64,000 nucleotides of DNA, taken from Pipra filicauda (taxonomy: Eukaryota; Chordata; Aves; Passeriformes; Pipridae). The stretch's first letter is position 1, and each line of letters opens with the position of its first letter. Both the position numbers and the translations under genes were made by a program. Location: NCBI RefSeq assembly GCF_003945595.2, contig NW_024104509.1, forward strand, positions 1,674,001 through 1,738,000. The letters run 5' to 3'. A model generated the notes under the pieces. It worked only from the letters and a program-made list of their open reading frames with translations. It was not told the DNA's origin and did no database searches. This document shows, piece by piece, positions 1 through 9,823 of the stretch.

Positions 1-3000
1 GACAAAGGGATGTTCCTGGGTATTTCCCTGGGATTGAGTATAGATGGGCAGCAGAAAAGTAGGGAGTGAAAGGCTTGCCCAACCCACTTAATGGGAAAGA
101 AGCCTGTGTACCCCTACGCTGTTGCAAGCTATGCTGGCGATGGTACATGCCTTCGGTAGGATCTCCCATGCCAGACAGGTCAAAACCGCAGGGTCAGATA
201 TAATATGTCCATGGGCAGGATGAGCTTGCTAGCCTTCTGGCAGTCATCCTAAGAGAAGGACAACTCTAATTCCAGACCCAGGCAGATGGAACTCATTTGG
301 CCCTGTAAGGCCATTCATCTAAGAGGATATTCTAATTAGACCTACGTCCTGAGGACCTCACTGCCACCGTCCAAGCTTTCTCAGCCCTGGCAGATGAACC
401 TTAGGATTAAAGGGTGGGTCCAGTCCCACGCATACTGTGTCTCACCTAAAAAATCCACTGTGCAGGCTCGAAGGTTTTACCCATATTTTCAAAGCCCTGT
501 AGCGACTGGCGAGGGTCGAAATGGCAGGTGAAAGATGCACTGGAAGCCGCAGACCCAACCCTACATGCAGGCGGTCCAGGATATTGGTTGCTAGAGACTG
601 ACCGGAGATGACAGTCTCTTGGGGCAGCACCTTGAATGACCAAGCAGCCTTTTTCAAGGAGAGCACTACTTGCTCCACATGGAGAGGGGCCTAGAAAAGG
701 TGGCCTAAACAAAGCTCATCCCCCCCTTCACCCAGCTGGTTAACCGCAGACCAACGGGCATCTTCTTCCAATGCGGTCACACAAAGATTAAGAGACAAAG
801 GCATGCACCTGCCTTCAAAGGTGTACCCAAATTGACTCTCGCATGCTGGAACATCAGAACCATGCTTGATTCTGCAGATAGTGGATGCCCTGAGCATCGT
901 TCTGCCCTAATTGCCCATGAACTGTCACGTCTCAACATCAATATTGCTGCTGTCAGTGAAGTTTGTCTCCATGAGGAAGGCAGCCTTAGAGAACACAGTG
1001 CCGGTTACACACTCTTTTGGTCAGGTAAACCCAGAACTGAAAGGCATCTCTCAGGAGTTGGCTTCATGATCAAAAACTCCATTGTTCCTAAACTCGAAAA
1101 TCTGCCGACAGGTTTATTCTGATCGCATTATGTCCCTGTGCCTTCCACTACACAACAAGCAACATGTTGTCCTCTTTAGTATATATGCCCCAACTCTCCA
1201 AGCTGACCCTGTCGAAACAGATAAATTTTACACCAACCTGCGCTGCCTTACCCAAAAGGTGCCTGCAGAGGATAAGATCATTATCCTTGGTGATTTCAAT
1301 GCCAGAGTAGGAAAGAACTTTGAAGCCTGGAAAGGAGAATTAGGCAAACATGGTGTTGGAAATGGCAACGATAATGGTCGACTTCTGCTAGAATTCTGTG
1401 CAGAGCAACAGCTCACCGTCACTAATACTATCTTTCAGCATAAAAATAGTCTGAAGACAACCTGGATGCACCCCAGATCTAAGCATTGGCACCTCATTGA
1501 TTATGTCTTGGTGCAATGGAGAGATGTCCGCGATGTCCACCATACCCGCGTGATGCCCAGTGCAGAATGCCAAACAGACCATCAGCTTGTGTGCTGTAAA
1601 CTCAACTTCAGTCTTAAATTCAAACCTAAAAGGAGCAGTATCCCAAGGAGGAAACTCCAAGTTAACAATCTGCAATCAGCCACAGTGAGAGACAAATTCC
1701 ATGCAAATCTTCAGATGAGGCTCAAAAATCATTCTATAGATTCTATAGATCCCTCTCCTGAAACACTATGGCATCATACTAAAAACAGCATCCTACAGTC
1801 CTCTGTAGAATCCTTAGGGTTCTCCTTCAAGAAGAACAAGGACTGGTTTGATGAAAACAATCAAGAGATCCAGGAATTGTTGAGGAAGAAGAGATTTGCT
1901 CACCAAGCACACCTTGCACTGCCATCCTGTCATGTAAGAAAAACAGACTTTTGTCTTACATGCAGCAAGCTCCAACAGAAACTTCCTGACATCCAGAACA
2001 GGTGGTGGATCAATCTAGCTGAAAAAACTCAATTATGTGCAGATACGGGTGATCACAGAGGATTCTATGAGGCCCTGAAAACAGCATATGGGCCTACATA
2101 CCAGGTCCAGAGCCCTCTACTCAGCGCTGATGGGCAAATGCTTCTAACAGATAAAACCTCCATTCTGAATTGATGGTCTGAACACTTTCAGACTCTTTTC
2201 AGTACCAACCGTGTAGTTCAAGACTCAGCAATTCAGTCCATCACACAACAATCGGCGAAGAATGAATTGGATACTGTCCCCACTTTGGGAGAAACTCTTA
2301 AGGCCATACAGCAGGTGAAAACTGGCAAAGCAGCTGGGGTTGATGGAATTCCACCCGAAATCTGGAAACATGGGGGCCAAGCACTCCATGCTAAATTTCA
2401 TGAGTTTGTGGTGTGCTGTTGGGAACTAGGCAAACTACCATCAGACCTACGTGATGCAGTCATCATCACCTTGTATAAGAAAAAAGGAGATAAATCAGAC
2501 TGTTCAAATTATTGAGGTATTACTCTGCTCTCCATTGCTGACAAAATCTTGGCAAGAATACTTTTGAACAGACTAATACCCACTATAGCAGAAGGAATTC
2601 TACCTGAAAGCCAATGTGCTTTCAGAGCCAACAGGAGGACCACAGACATGGTATTTGTTCTCAGACAACTGCAAGAGAAGTGTAGGGAACAGAATAAAGG
2701 TCTCTATGTAACCTTTGTTGACCTCACCAAGGCTTTCGATACTGTGAGCAGAAAAGGTCTATGGTAGATTTTTGGAACGTTTAGGATGTCCTCCCAAGTT
2801 CCTTAAAATGATCATCTCACTTCATGAGGATCAGCACGGCCAAGTCAGATATGGTGACGCACTTTCTGAGCCCTTTCTAATAGTCAGTGGTGTGAAATAA
2901 GGTTGTATTCTTGCACCAACCCTGTTCACAGTCTTTTTCAGCATGATGCTCCAAAGGGCCATGGCAGACCTCGACCTCGATGAACAGGACGGTATCTACA

Positions 3001-4095
3001 TTCAGTACTGTACTGATGGAAGCCTTTTCAACCTAAGGTGACTGAAGGCCCACACTAAGAATTTAAATCGCCTTGTCCGGGAGCTGCTTTATGCTGATGA
3101 CGCCGCCCTTGCTGCCCACACAGAAGTAGCCCTGCAGTGTTTAACATCCTGCTTTGCGGATGCTGCTGAGCTCTTTGGACTGGAAGTCAGCTTAAAGAAG
3201 ACAGAAGTTGTCTATCAACCAGCACCTCAGGAAGTCTTCCATCATCCCCACATCACCATTGGCCAATCAGAGCTCAAATCAGTCCAACAGTTTAATTACC
3301 TCGGTAGCCTCATCTCCTCAGATGGTAAGACTGACGGAGAGATAGACAACAGGTTAGCAAAGGCATACAGTGCTTTCGGAAAACTCCATAAAAGAGTTTG
3401 GCAAAATAAACACTTGAAGAAAAGTACCAAGATCCGTGTTTACAGAGCCATTGTGCTGTCTACTCTTTTATATGGTTACGAATCATGGGGCATCTACCAC
3501 CACCACCTGCGACTCTTAGAACGCTTCCATCAATGTTGTCTTAGTACAATCCTAAACATCCACTGGTCAGATTATGTGAATAATAGGTCTGTTCTAGAAC
3601 AAGCAGCAGTCACAGGCATTGAGGCCATGTTGATGAGAACACAGCTACATTGGGCAGGGCACGTCTCAAGGATGAAGGACCACCGCCTCCCTAAGATCTT
3701 GCTTTATGGTAAACTTGCCACCAGCTGCCGCAAGAGAGGAGCCCCAAAGAGAAGATACAAGGGCTCCCTGAAACAACATCTCAGCTCTGGTCATATTGAT
3801 CAACATAACTGGCCTACTCTGGCCTCCAATCAGGAGGTCTGGAGACACACCACCTATAACTCTGCTGCTTCCTTTGAGAACACATGCAGGATCACTCTTG
3901 AGGAGAAAAAACAAAGCAGAAAGAATCATGTCTTGCAGAATATACTACCTAAGGAGTCTGTCTGCTGTGCCTTTTGCAATCAGACATGCCTGTCTCGTAT
4001 TGGCCTTTTTAGCCACCAGTGTGCTTGTAACAAACGTGGGTAGAGCCCTTCCCAAATCTTTGTTCATGAAGCCTAGCCGTGATGGTAAGACACTG
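1..4095 (+). mobile_element. RTE-like non-LTR retrotransposon, copy 1, nearly full length
   Basis: A LINE-type element with one long EN-RT frame and a very short 3' UTR. From about 125 to 706 is a 5' region that is repeated, reversed, at 6415-6997. From 709 to 4043 is the broken EN-RT frame. From 4044 to about 4085 is a 3' UTR of roughly 40 nt, matching copy 3 at 7843-7882. No poly(A) tail is seen; a CR1 3' end starts at about 4096. The 5' boundary is uncertain because copy 2 stops matching near position 125, so the first 125 bases may be element or flank. The proteins resemble the group usually labelled craniofacial development protein 2-like or endonuclease-reverse transcriptase, which I place in or near the RTE clade. 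The exact clade cannot be settled by eye. Many differences from copy 2 are CpG to TpG or CpA changes, as expected of methylated, ageing copies. Confidence 0.85.
709..4043 (+). pseudogene. EN-RT polyprotein of RTE-like copy 1, inactivated
   Basis: This frame encoded an APE-type endonuclease followed by a reverse transcriptase and a C-terminal zinc finger. EN motifs visible: WNIRT near 847, SEV..HEEG near 955, LGDFNARVG near 1288, IDYVLV near 1497 and TDH near 1578. RT motifs: GKAAGVDGIPPEIW near 2325, the TKAFDT block near 2728, and the catalytic YADD at 3090-3101. The tail has C-x2-C-x12-H-x3-C near 3960-4030 and ends with TAG at 4041-4043. Defects: a one-base insertion near 1112 (copy 2 lacks it), another near 2772, and stops at 2171-2173, 2513-2515, 2765-2767, 2898-2900 and 3039-3041. 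At least the stops at 2513 and 3039 look like CGA to TGA, and 2898 like CAA to TAA. The frame is open back to 709 with no ATG before position 863, which is already past the WNIRT motif, so the true start is unclear. Confidence 0.85.
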
Positions 4096-4258
4096 AAACA
4101 GGTTGCTTAAAGAGGAGGTGGATGCTCTATCCCTGGAAATATTCGAGGACAGGGCTCTGAGCAGCCTTATCTATTTGAAGATGTTCCTGCTCATTGAAGG
4201 GTATTGAACTAGGTGACCCTAAAATGTCCCTTTCAACTCAAACTATTCTATGTTTCTA
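4096..4258 (+). mobile_element. CR1 LINE 3'-end fragment
   Basis: The stretch follows the pattern of the avian CR1 3' UTR: an ACAGGTTGC-like start, a GGATGCTC..ATCCCTGGAA block, GGGCTCTGAGCA, then CCCTTTCAACTCAAACTATTCTATG at the end. It carries no coding capacity and starts within about 12 bases of the end of the RTE-like copy. The upstream part of this CR1 is not in the window, so the RTE-like element may have inserted into it, or the CR1 may simply be 5' truncated, as most are. Confidence 0.65.
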
Positions 4259-5311
4259 CCTGGGAGAATGCTCTGACAAGCTAAATGTGAGCCAATTTTC
4301 TTTCTTGTAGACAAACCTTTGCCTAGGATAAGAATGAGTGGGTGTTAGGAGTAGACCATGTCCGCTAGTCAACCTACCTGAAAGTAAACAGGAGTCAAAA
4401 TGAGACTGCCTTATTTAGCTAAGTCCTCTTGGTTTGTAAAAGAAAGAAATTTGTCTCCTTTTCTTGATTCTACTTGTTTTCTTCAGTTTCTGACCACTGG
4501 GTGGTATTTCTCAGCCACATTTCTCTTCCACATTTTTTGGGGGGGGAAGTATGGGAACAGGTGTTTGGTAACTGATGTCTTTGACAATATGTTTTGCAGT
4601 GAGGGTATTGTGTTATCTCTACCTTTTACTTACACGAAGACCTTAGCTAACTCAGGAGTGAATCTTCAACAGTTATCTGTTGTTAAGTGTATGCCTCAAA
4701 GTCAGAATGAATTCCATCTTTTTTCAGCGAAACAATTTTTCATATGTCAGGTAATGTGCATAAAAGTACTGTACAACTCTATAGAGGGGTTGCTCTGTTG
4801 CATCTAAGCAGGATGTGTTAAAATGAATGAACTAATCAGGGCATTCCATTTCTATCTGCTCTGATTTCCCTACATAAATCATCTTCATTTATTGCATCCT
4901 TAATTGTGAAGCTACGACCTCATGTTTTGCAACCTTTTCTTTTATCTTGTTATAACCCTAAATGATTTGCACATATCATCTTTAATTGACACCTCAGTGT
5001 GACATCAGCAAATGGAGAGGAAATAGACTACTGAGAACAGCATAATGTCCTCCTCATTGCATCAATTATGTTTCAGAAAACCACTGAGGACATTTGGTAT
5101 TTTATAAGTGTTTTTGGGCAGTAAGAATTCCAAACCGAGGTCATGAAAAAACCAGGCCATTTCTTAAATCAAAACCAAAGAAACTAAAATTTTCTTGTTC
5201 ACCTTGATGTCAGCCACTAGTAAATTTGCATGAAGGCACCAAGGACATAAATCTGCTTTTTACAGTCCCCAAGGACCTGGGGTATGTTCTGTGTCCTTTA
5301 CCTTGGGTTGT
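4259..5311. other. Unassigned AT-rich sequence
   Basis: No repeat family or gene is recognised. A 135-codon open frame on + at 4400-4807 has no recognisable motif, and no matching splice context was found; I treat it as chance. The stretch separates copy 1 and copy 2 of the RTE-like element. Confidence 0.5.
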
Positions 5312-5484
5312 TCGGTGAACTACCATCAGACCTTTGTGATGCAGTCATCATCGCTTTGTATAAGAAGAAAGGTATCAGATCAGATTGCTCAAACTATCGT
5401 GGTATTACTCTGCTCTCCATTGCTGGTAAAATCCTGGCAAGAATACTCTTGAACAGACTAATACCCACCATAGCAGAAGGAATC
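5312..5484 (+). pseudogene. Reverse-transcriptase fragment of RTE-like copy 2
   Basis: About 57 codons covering the RT segment with LPSDLCDAVIIALYKKKG and SNYRGITLLS, open in one frame. Where copy 1 has a stop (2513-2515), this copy has CGT for arginine, which supports CGA to TGA decay in copy 1. It is cut off after IAEGI, where the reversed endonuclease part begins. It cannot encode a working enzyme. Confidence 0.8.
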
Positions 5485-5486
5485 CT

Positions 5487-6407
5487 TTTTGGTTTGAATT
5501 TGAGCTTGAAATTGAGTTTACAGCGCACAAGTCGATGGTCTGTTTGGCATTCTGCACTGGGCATCACACGGGTATGGTGGACATCGCGGACATCTCTCTG
5601 TAGCACCAAGACATAATCGATGAAGTGCCAATGCTTAGATCTGGGGTGCATCCAGGTTGTCTTCAGACTATTTTTATGCTGAAAGATAGTATTAGTGACG
5701 GTGAGCTGTTGCTCTGCACAGAATTCTAGCAGAAGTCGACCATTATCGTTGCCGTTTCCAACACCATGTTTGCCTAATATTCCTTTCCAGGCATCAAAAT
5801 TCTTTCCTACTCTGGCGTTGAAATCACCAAGGATAATGATCTTATCCTCTGCAGGCACCTTTTGGGTAAGGAGGCGCAAGTCAGTGTAAAACTTATCTCT
5901 TTCAGCAGGGTCAGCTTGGAGAGTTGGGGTATATATACTAAACATGACAACATGTTGCTTGTTGTTTAGTGGAAGGCGTAGGGAGATAATGCGGTCAGAG
6001 TGACCTGTCGGCAGATTTTCGAGTTTAGGAACAATGGAGTTTTTGATCATGAAGCCGACTCCTGAGAAGTGTTTTTTGGTTCTGGGCTTGCCTGACCAAA
6101 AGAGTGTGTAACTGGCACCATGTTCTCTGAGGCTGCCTTCTTCATGAAGGCGAACTTCACTGAGAGCGGCAATGTCGATGTTGAGACGAGCCAGCTCATG
6201 GGCAATTAGGGCAGAACGACGCTCAGGACGTCCACTATCCGCAGAATCGAGCATGGTTCTGATGTTCCAACATGCTAGAGTTAATTTAGGTACACCTTTG
6301 GAGGCCGGTGTATGCCTTTGTCTTTTGATCTTTGTGTGACCGCATTGGAGGAAGATGCCCGTTGGTCTGCGGTTAACCAGCTGGGTGAAGGGGGAGATGA
6401 GCTTTGT
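5487..6407 (-). pseudogene. AP-type endonuclease domain of RTE-like copy 2, open frame
   Basis: The endonuclease domain that nicks target DNA to prime reverse transcription in this LINE class. The frame is uninterrupted from the TAA at 6408-6410 to the junction and continues about 30 codons into reversed RT sequence. Motifs on the - strand: WNIRT just before the first ATG (6252-6254), ALSEVRLHEEG, LGDFNARVG near 5820, the IDYVLV block near 5610 and TDHRLV near 5535. All expected EN catalytic positions appear present. It keeps arginines where copy 1 has Cys or His, so it lies closer to the ancestral sequence. Without the RT it could not move by itself. I call it a pseudogene because the polyprotein is truncated, although the EN part itself is open. 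Confidence 0.75.
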
Positions 6408-6414
6408 TTAGGCC

Positions 6415-6997
6415 ACCTTTTCTAGGCCCCTCTCCGAGTGGAGCAAGTAGTGCTCTCTTTGGAAAGGCTGCTTGGTCGTTCAGGGTGCTGCCCCAAGAGA
6501 CTGTCATCTCCGGTCAGTCTCTAGCAACCAATATCCTGAACCTCCTGCATGTAGGGTTGAGTCTGCGGCCCCCAGTGCATCTTTCACCTGCCGTTTCAAC
6601 CCTCGCCCGTCGCTACAGGACTTTTTGCATGTGGGTAAAGCCTTCAAGCCTGCGCAATGGATTTTTTAGGTGAGATGCAGTATGCGTGGGACTGGACCCA
6701 CCCTTTAATCCTGAGGTTCATCTGCCAGGGCTGAGCGAGCTTGGACGGTGGCAGTGAGGTCCTCAGGACGTAGGTTTGATTAGAGTGACCTTCTCTTAGA
6801 TGAATGGCCTTACAGGGCCAAATGAGCTCCATCTGCCCGGGTTTGAGATTAGAGTTGCCCTTCTCCTAGGATGACTGCCAGAAGGCTATTGAGCTCATCC
6901 TGCCTACGGATGTATTGTATCTGACCCTGCTGTTTTGACCTGTCTGGCATGGGCGACCCTACCGAAGGCATGTACCATCGCCAGCATAGCTCGTAAC
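6415..6997 (-). other. 5' region of RTE-like element, copy 2
   Basis: This segment is the reverse complement of copy 1 bases 125-700 with modest divergence. The part that matches starts with GCTATGCTGGCGATGG and includes GGTAG..CGCCCATGCCAGACAGG. On the - strand there is a 62-codon ATG frame at 6644-6832; its counterpart in copy 1 is broken by a stop, so there is no evidence for an ORF1 protein. On the opposite strand two overlapping frames are open in both copies (6404-6673 and 6472-6669 here; 446-712 and 442-678 in copy 1). Confidence 0.6.
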
Positions 6998-7830
6998 CAC
7001 TCATGCAGAATATTAAATGTATAAAGGATTCACAAACCAGTAGCAACACAGTCTATATTAACTTGGGGGAAAAAAAAAAAAAATTAACAAAAATATCTTT
7101 AAAATTTTTATCCCATATCCTAACAGCCATTTGTACTTTATAAGATGATGCATACTTTAATCAAAAGAGGTCAGGACAAAACCTTTTTAAAATTAATGTT
7201 TATGGGTGCTGTGTTAAATGCATTCAAGCCAAAGAATAGTGTTTAAAATTTTCTTCCTCACCATAATTTCTAGGAAGCAAGAAACTTGTGAAAATGGAGA
7301 AGTACTTCCTAGCTATCCTTTCGTACCACTATACAAAAAATAAAGCTACAGCTCTGGATTTTTTAAAACTCAACTGTTTCCAGAAGTAGTTGAAAAGGTT
7401 TTCTATTGTTTGCTGTATTTAAATGCTTTGAAATGGAAATTTCAGAAACACTGTATTAAAACAGTTTTAACAGCCTTTACATTTCAGTGTGTGCTGTGTG
7501 AAACGTATCATTACGCACTGTTCTCTATGAACAGTGATTACCCAATATGGATTATTCCTTAGATTCTGAGCTTTCTAGAAATATTGCAAAAAAAAAGAAA
7601 AAGAAACAGAAACAACTTAGGGGAGTAATGTTTGCGATTCAGCTGTCCCAAGTAAGTTCAGATGAGTCTAACAGAAAGTTTTTGCTCTTTTTCATGCAAA
7701 GGAACAGACTTTTCTAGCCCTTATATACATTTTTGTTCTTTCCACCATCAACTGTTAAACAATTGTCAGTCTACCTTCCAAGTTTCTCACAAAAGCAGTC
7801 AAATGATTTTAGCATTCTGATTTTTTCTGT
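6998..7830. other. Unassigned AT-rich sequence
   Basis: Contains a run of 14 A at about 7071-7084 and other A-rich patches (7589-7605). No gene or known repeat is recognised. Confidence 0.5.
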
Positions 7831-8142
7831 TCCACTTCCTATCTCATGGCTAGGCTTTGCGAACAAAGATTTAGGAAGGGCGCTACCCACGTTTGTCACA
7901 AGCACGCTGGTGGCTAAAAAGGCCAATACGAGACAGGCATGTCCGATTGCAAAAGGCACAGCAGAAAGACTCCTTAGGTGGTAAATTCTGCAAGGCACGA
8001 TTCTTTCTGCGTTGCCTTTTCTCCTCAAGGGTGATCTTGCGTGCTTTCTCAAAGGCATCAGCAGCGTTATAGACAGTGTATCTCCAGACCTCCCGATTGG
8101 AGGCCAGAGTAGACCAGTTATGTTGATCAATCCACTTCCTAT
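7831..8142 (-). mobile_element. RTE-like retrotransposon, copy 3: 5'-truncated 3' end with 12-bp TSD
   Basis: The element is 7843-8130 on the - strand. It matches copy 1 bases 3796-4083 and is flanked by an identical 12-base direct repeat, TCCACTTCCTAT, at 7831-7842 and 8131-8142. The coding frame is open to its TAG at 7883-7885 and keeps the zinc finger C-x2-C-x12-H-x3-C including SRIGLFSH. The 3' UTR is about 40 nt with no poly(A). This is a typical 5'-truncated product of target-primed reverse transcription, and it fixes the 3' terminus of the family at about the GCCATGAG end. Confidence 0.85.
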
Positions 8143-8943
8143 AGTTGTTTAATATTTAACTAATAACCTGACAAAACCCTTTAGATGATATAAGGGACTA
8201 CAGTTTGGAAGAAAATACAATTATTTGTGAAAGTTCATGTCTCTTACCATCAATCTGTACAAATTTTTTCCTGACTTGTCTCAAGTATAGTAGTACTTCC
8301 CTGCACAGCTTTTAAAAATACACAGCTTTTAAAAATCAAATGAGACCTTATGTTTACAAGCAAGTTTTTTTTTCTTTTTACCAGAGCTTTGGCAGCCTAT
8401 AGTCACTGTTGGTTTTCTTGTTTACAAACATAGCTGTTTCTGTCTATATTTCTTTCCTTTCACCCATTAAACCAGCAACTCAGATAAAAGTAGGCACTTT
8501 ATTCAGGTCTAAAGCATCTGGAGACTGGACAAAGTTTCAAAGACTCAGCTTTCCAGTTTCTCCTAGGCTAGGTTAAAAAAACTATATCAAGACATCTGAT
8601 CTACCATTCCTATGACTCTCCTGATGTAGCTCTCAAGCCAATGCAAGTCCCTTAGTGACAGTACTGCAGTACATGACTGGAGGGCAAAACACTGTAATCT
8701 GAGTGGAGATCCCTAAAACTTTTTAAGATAGAAAAATACCTGAAGTCTAAATTCCTAAATTAAAATCTTAATAAAACTTAAGTCTTTCAGGTGGAAGAAC
8801 TAGAGGAGACACAAAAGTAGTTTTGAGGGGATAACCTATCTGCTCAATTTCTTTTCCTTTTTATTCATTGTCACAGTGCATATAAAATTTACAGGACAAT
8901 GTACTTTGTAAATTAAACTTTATTTTATGAGCACATTTGTCAT
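8143..8943. other. Unassigned AT-rich sequence
   Basis: Contains a short tandem duplication of an ACACAGCTTTTAAAAAT unit near 8303-8336. Otherwise no gene or repeat family is recognised. Confidence 0.5.
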
Positions 8944-9823
8944 TGTCGGGACAGGCACCACACTGGGATTTCACGCAGAAAAGCCTTTACTTCATACAAA
9001 CATGGCCAATTTATAGTCTCCCCTAGCCAGCGTGTTTCACCACCGATGGTGCCCTTACTACATACACATTTTAAGATTAAGCAACTCAGGGTGACTCAGC
9101 AAACAGTCCAGGCTCTCTGGCTATCACAGCTGCCCCACAGCTCTGTCCTCCCTGTCCACCTTCTCATCTTCATTGTTTACATTCCTTCACAACTTCACAG
9201 CTGCAAGCACTCAAATTCAGGGGCCACAGCTCATTTGCCTCCCCCACACATTAAAAAAATAAAACAAACACAACAAACAAGGGCTCAATCCCCTTTGCTG
9301 AGCATTTTCTGTAACAAGCTTTTTATTCACCACTTCAGTCATAAGAGTTTCATCACTTATAATCCATAAATCTTAACTTGCGTACAGTTTACTATGGGAG
9401 TGCTCATCCATCTTCCTCAAGTTATGGTGTAGAAGTCCACTATATCAGACCAGGAAGCACAAAAGTCTCAGCACTCCAGCTGCTGTTGGATCTTCTTGGA
9501 AAGGTTTTTAGGTAAGCTGACTTTTTATAGCCTCCAGCGAGGAACCTTGGTTTTACCATTTTACAAGTTAGCAGTCGGCAGACGGTCAGTACTGATTGCC
9601 AAACAATCTGTATGCAAAGGTGATGGCTGCAGGGCACACCAATCTGCAGGTGATAATGATTGTATAATGGCCTTCTAGCTCTTTCTGGACACCTGTCTTG
9701 CATTTCTGTTGCTCTTGCTTTAACCTAATGGTGCCCCTCCCAGCATAAATCAGGCCTTGGCATGAGCTGCGTTAGCAAAAAAACTGAGCAGGATCTGAGT
9801 GAACGGTCACATTGATGGATTAT
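8944..9823 (-). mobile_element. LTR-like block, probable endogenous-retrovirus LTR
   Basis: Read on -, the sequence ends GTGCCTGTCCCGACA at 8944, which resembles the end of a retroviral U5. A TATA-like CTATAAAAAG lies on - near 9525 and an AATAAA on - near 9325. The far boundary is set only by a possible TGTGACCG start near 9823. I could not find a convincing target-site duplication, so boundaries and class are uncertain. Short frames on both strands inside it look like chance. Confidence 0.4.

Larger units (their letters stand above)
5312..6997 (-). mobile_element. RTE-like retrotransposon, copy 2, rearranged
   Basis: Two pieces of the same element joined in opposite directions. Bases 5312-5484 match copy 1 bases 2431-2602 on the + strand (RT fragment). 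Bases 5487-6997 match copy 1 bases about 1632 down to 125 on the - strand (EN and 5' region). Element positions between 1633 and 2430 and everything after 2602 are missing. The junction at about 5482-5487 has only a few shared bases. Read along +, the order is forward piece then reverse piece (tail to tail), opposite to the product of twin priming, so a later inversion or a second insertion is more likely. No clear target-site duplication is seen at the outer ends. Confidence 0.85.

Noticed and set aside
4400..4807. 135-codon frame on + as a host exon or gene
   Set aside because: No recognisable domain, no clear splice or start context, and composition like the surrounding AT-rich DNA.
5312..6997. 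Twin-priming 5' inversion for RTE-like copy 2
   Set aside because: Twin priming gives an inverted piece followed by a forward piece; here the pieces face each other tail to tail.
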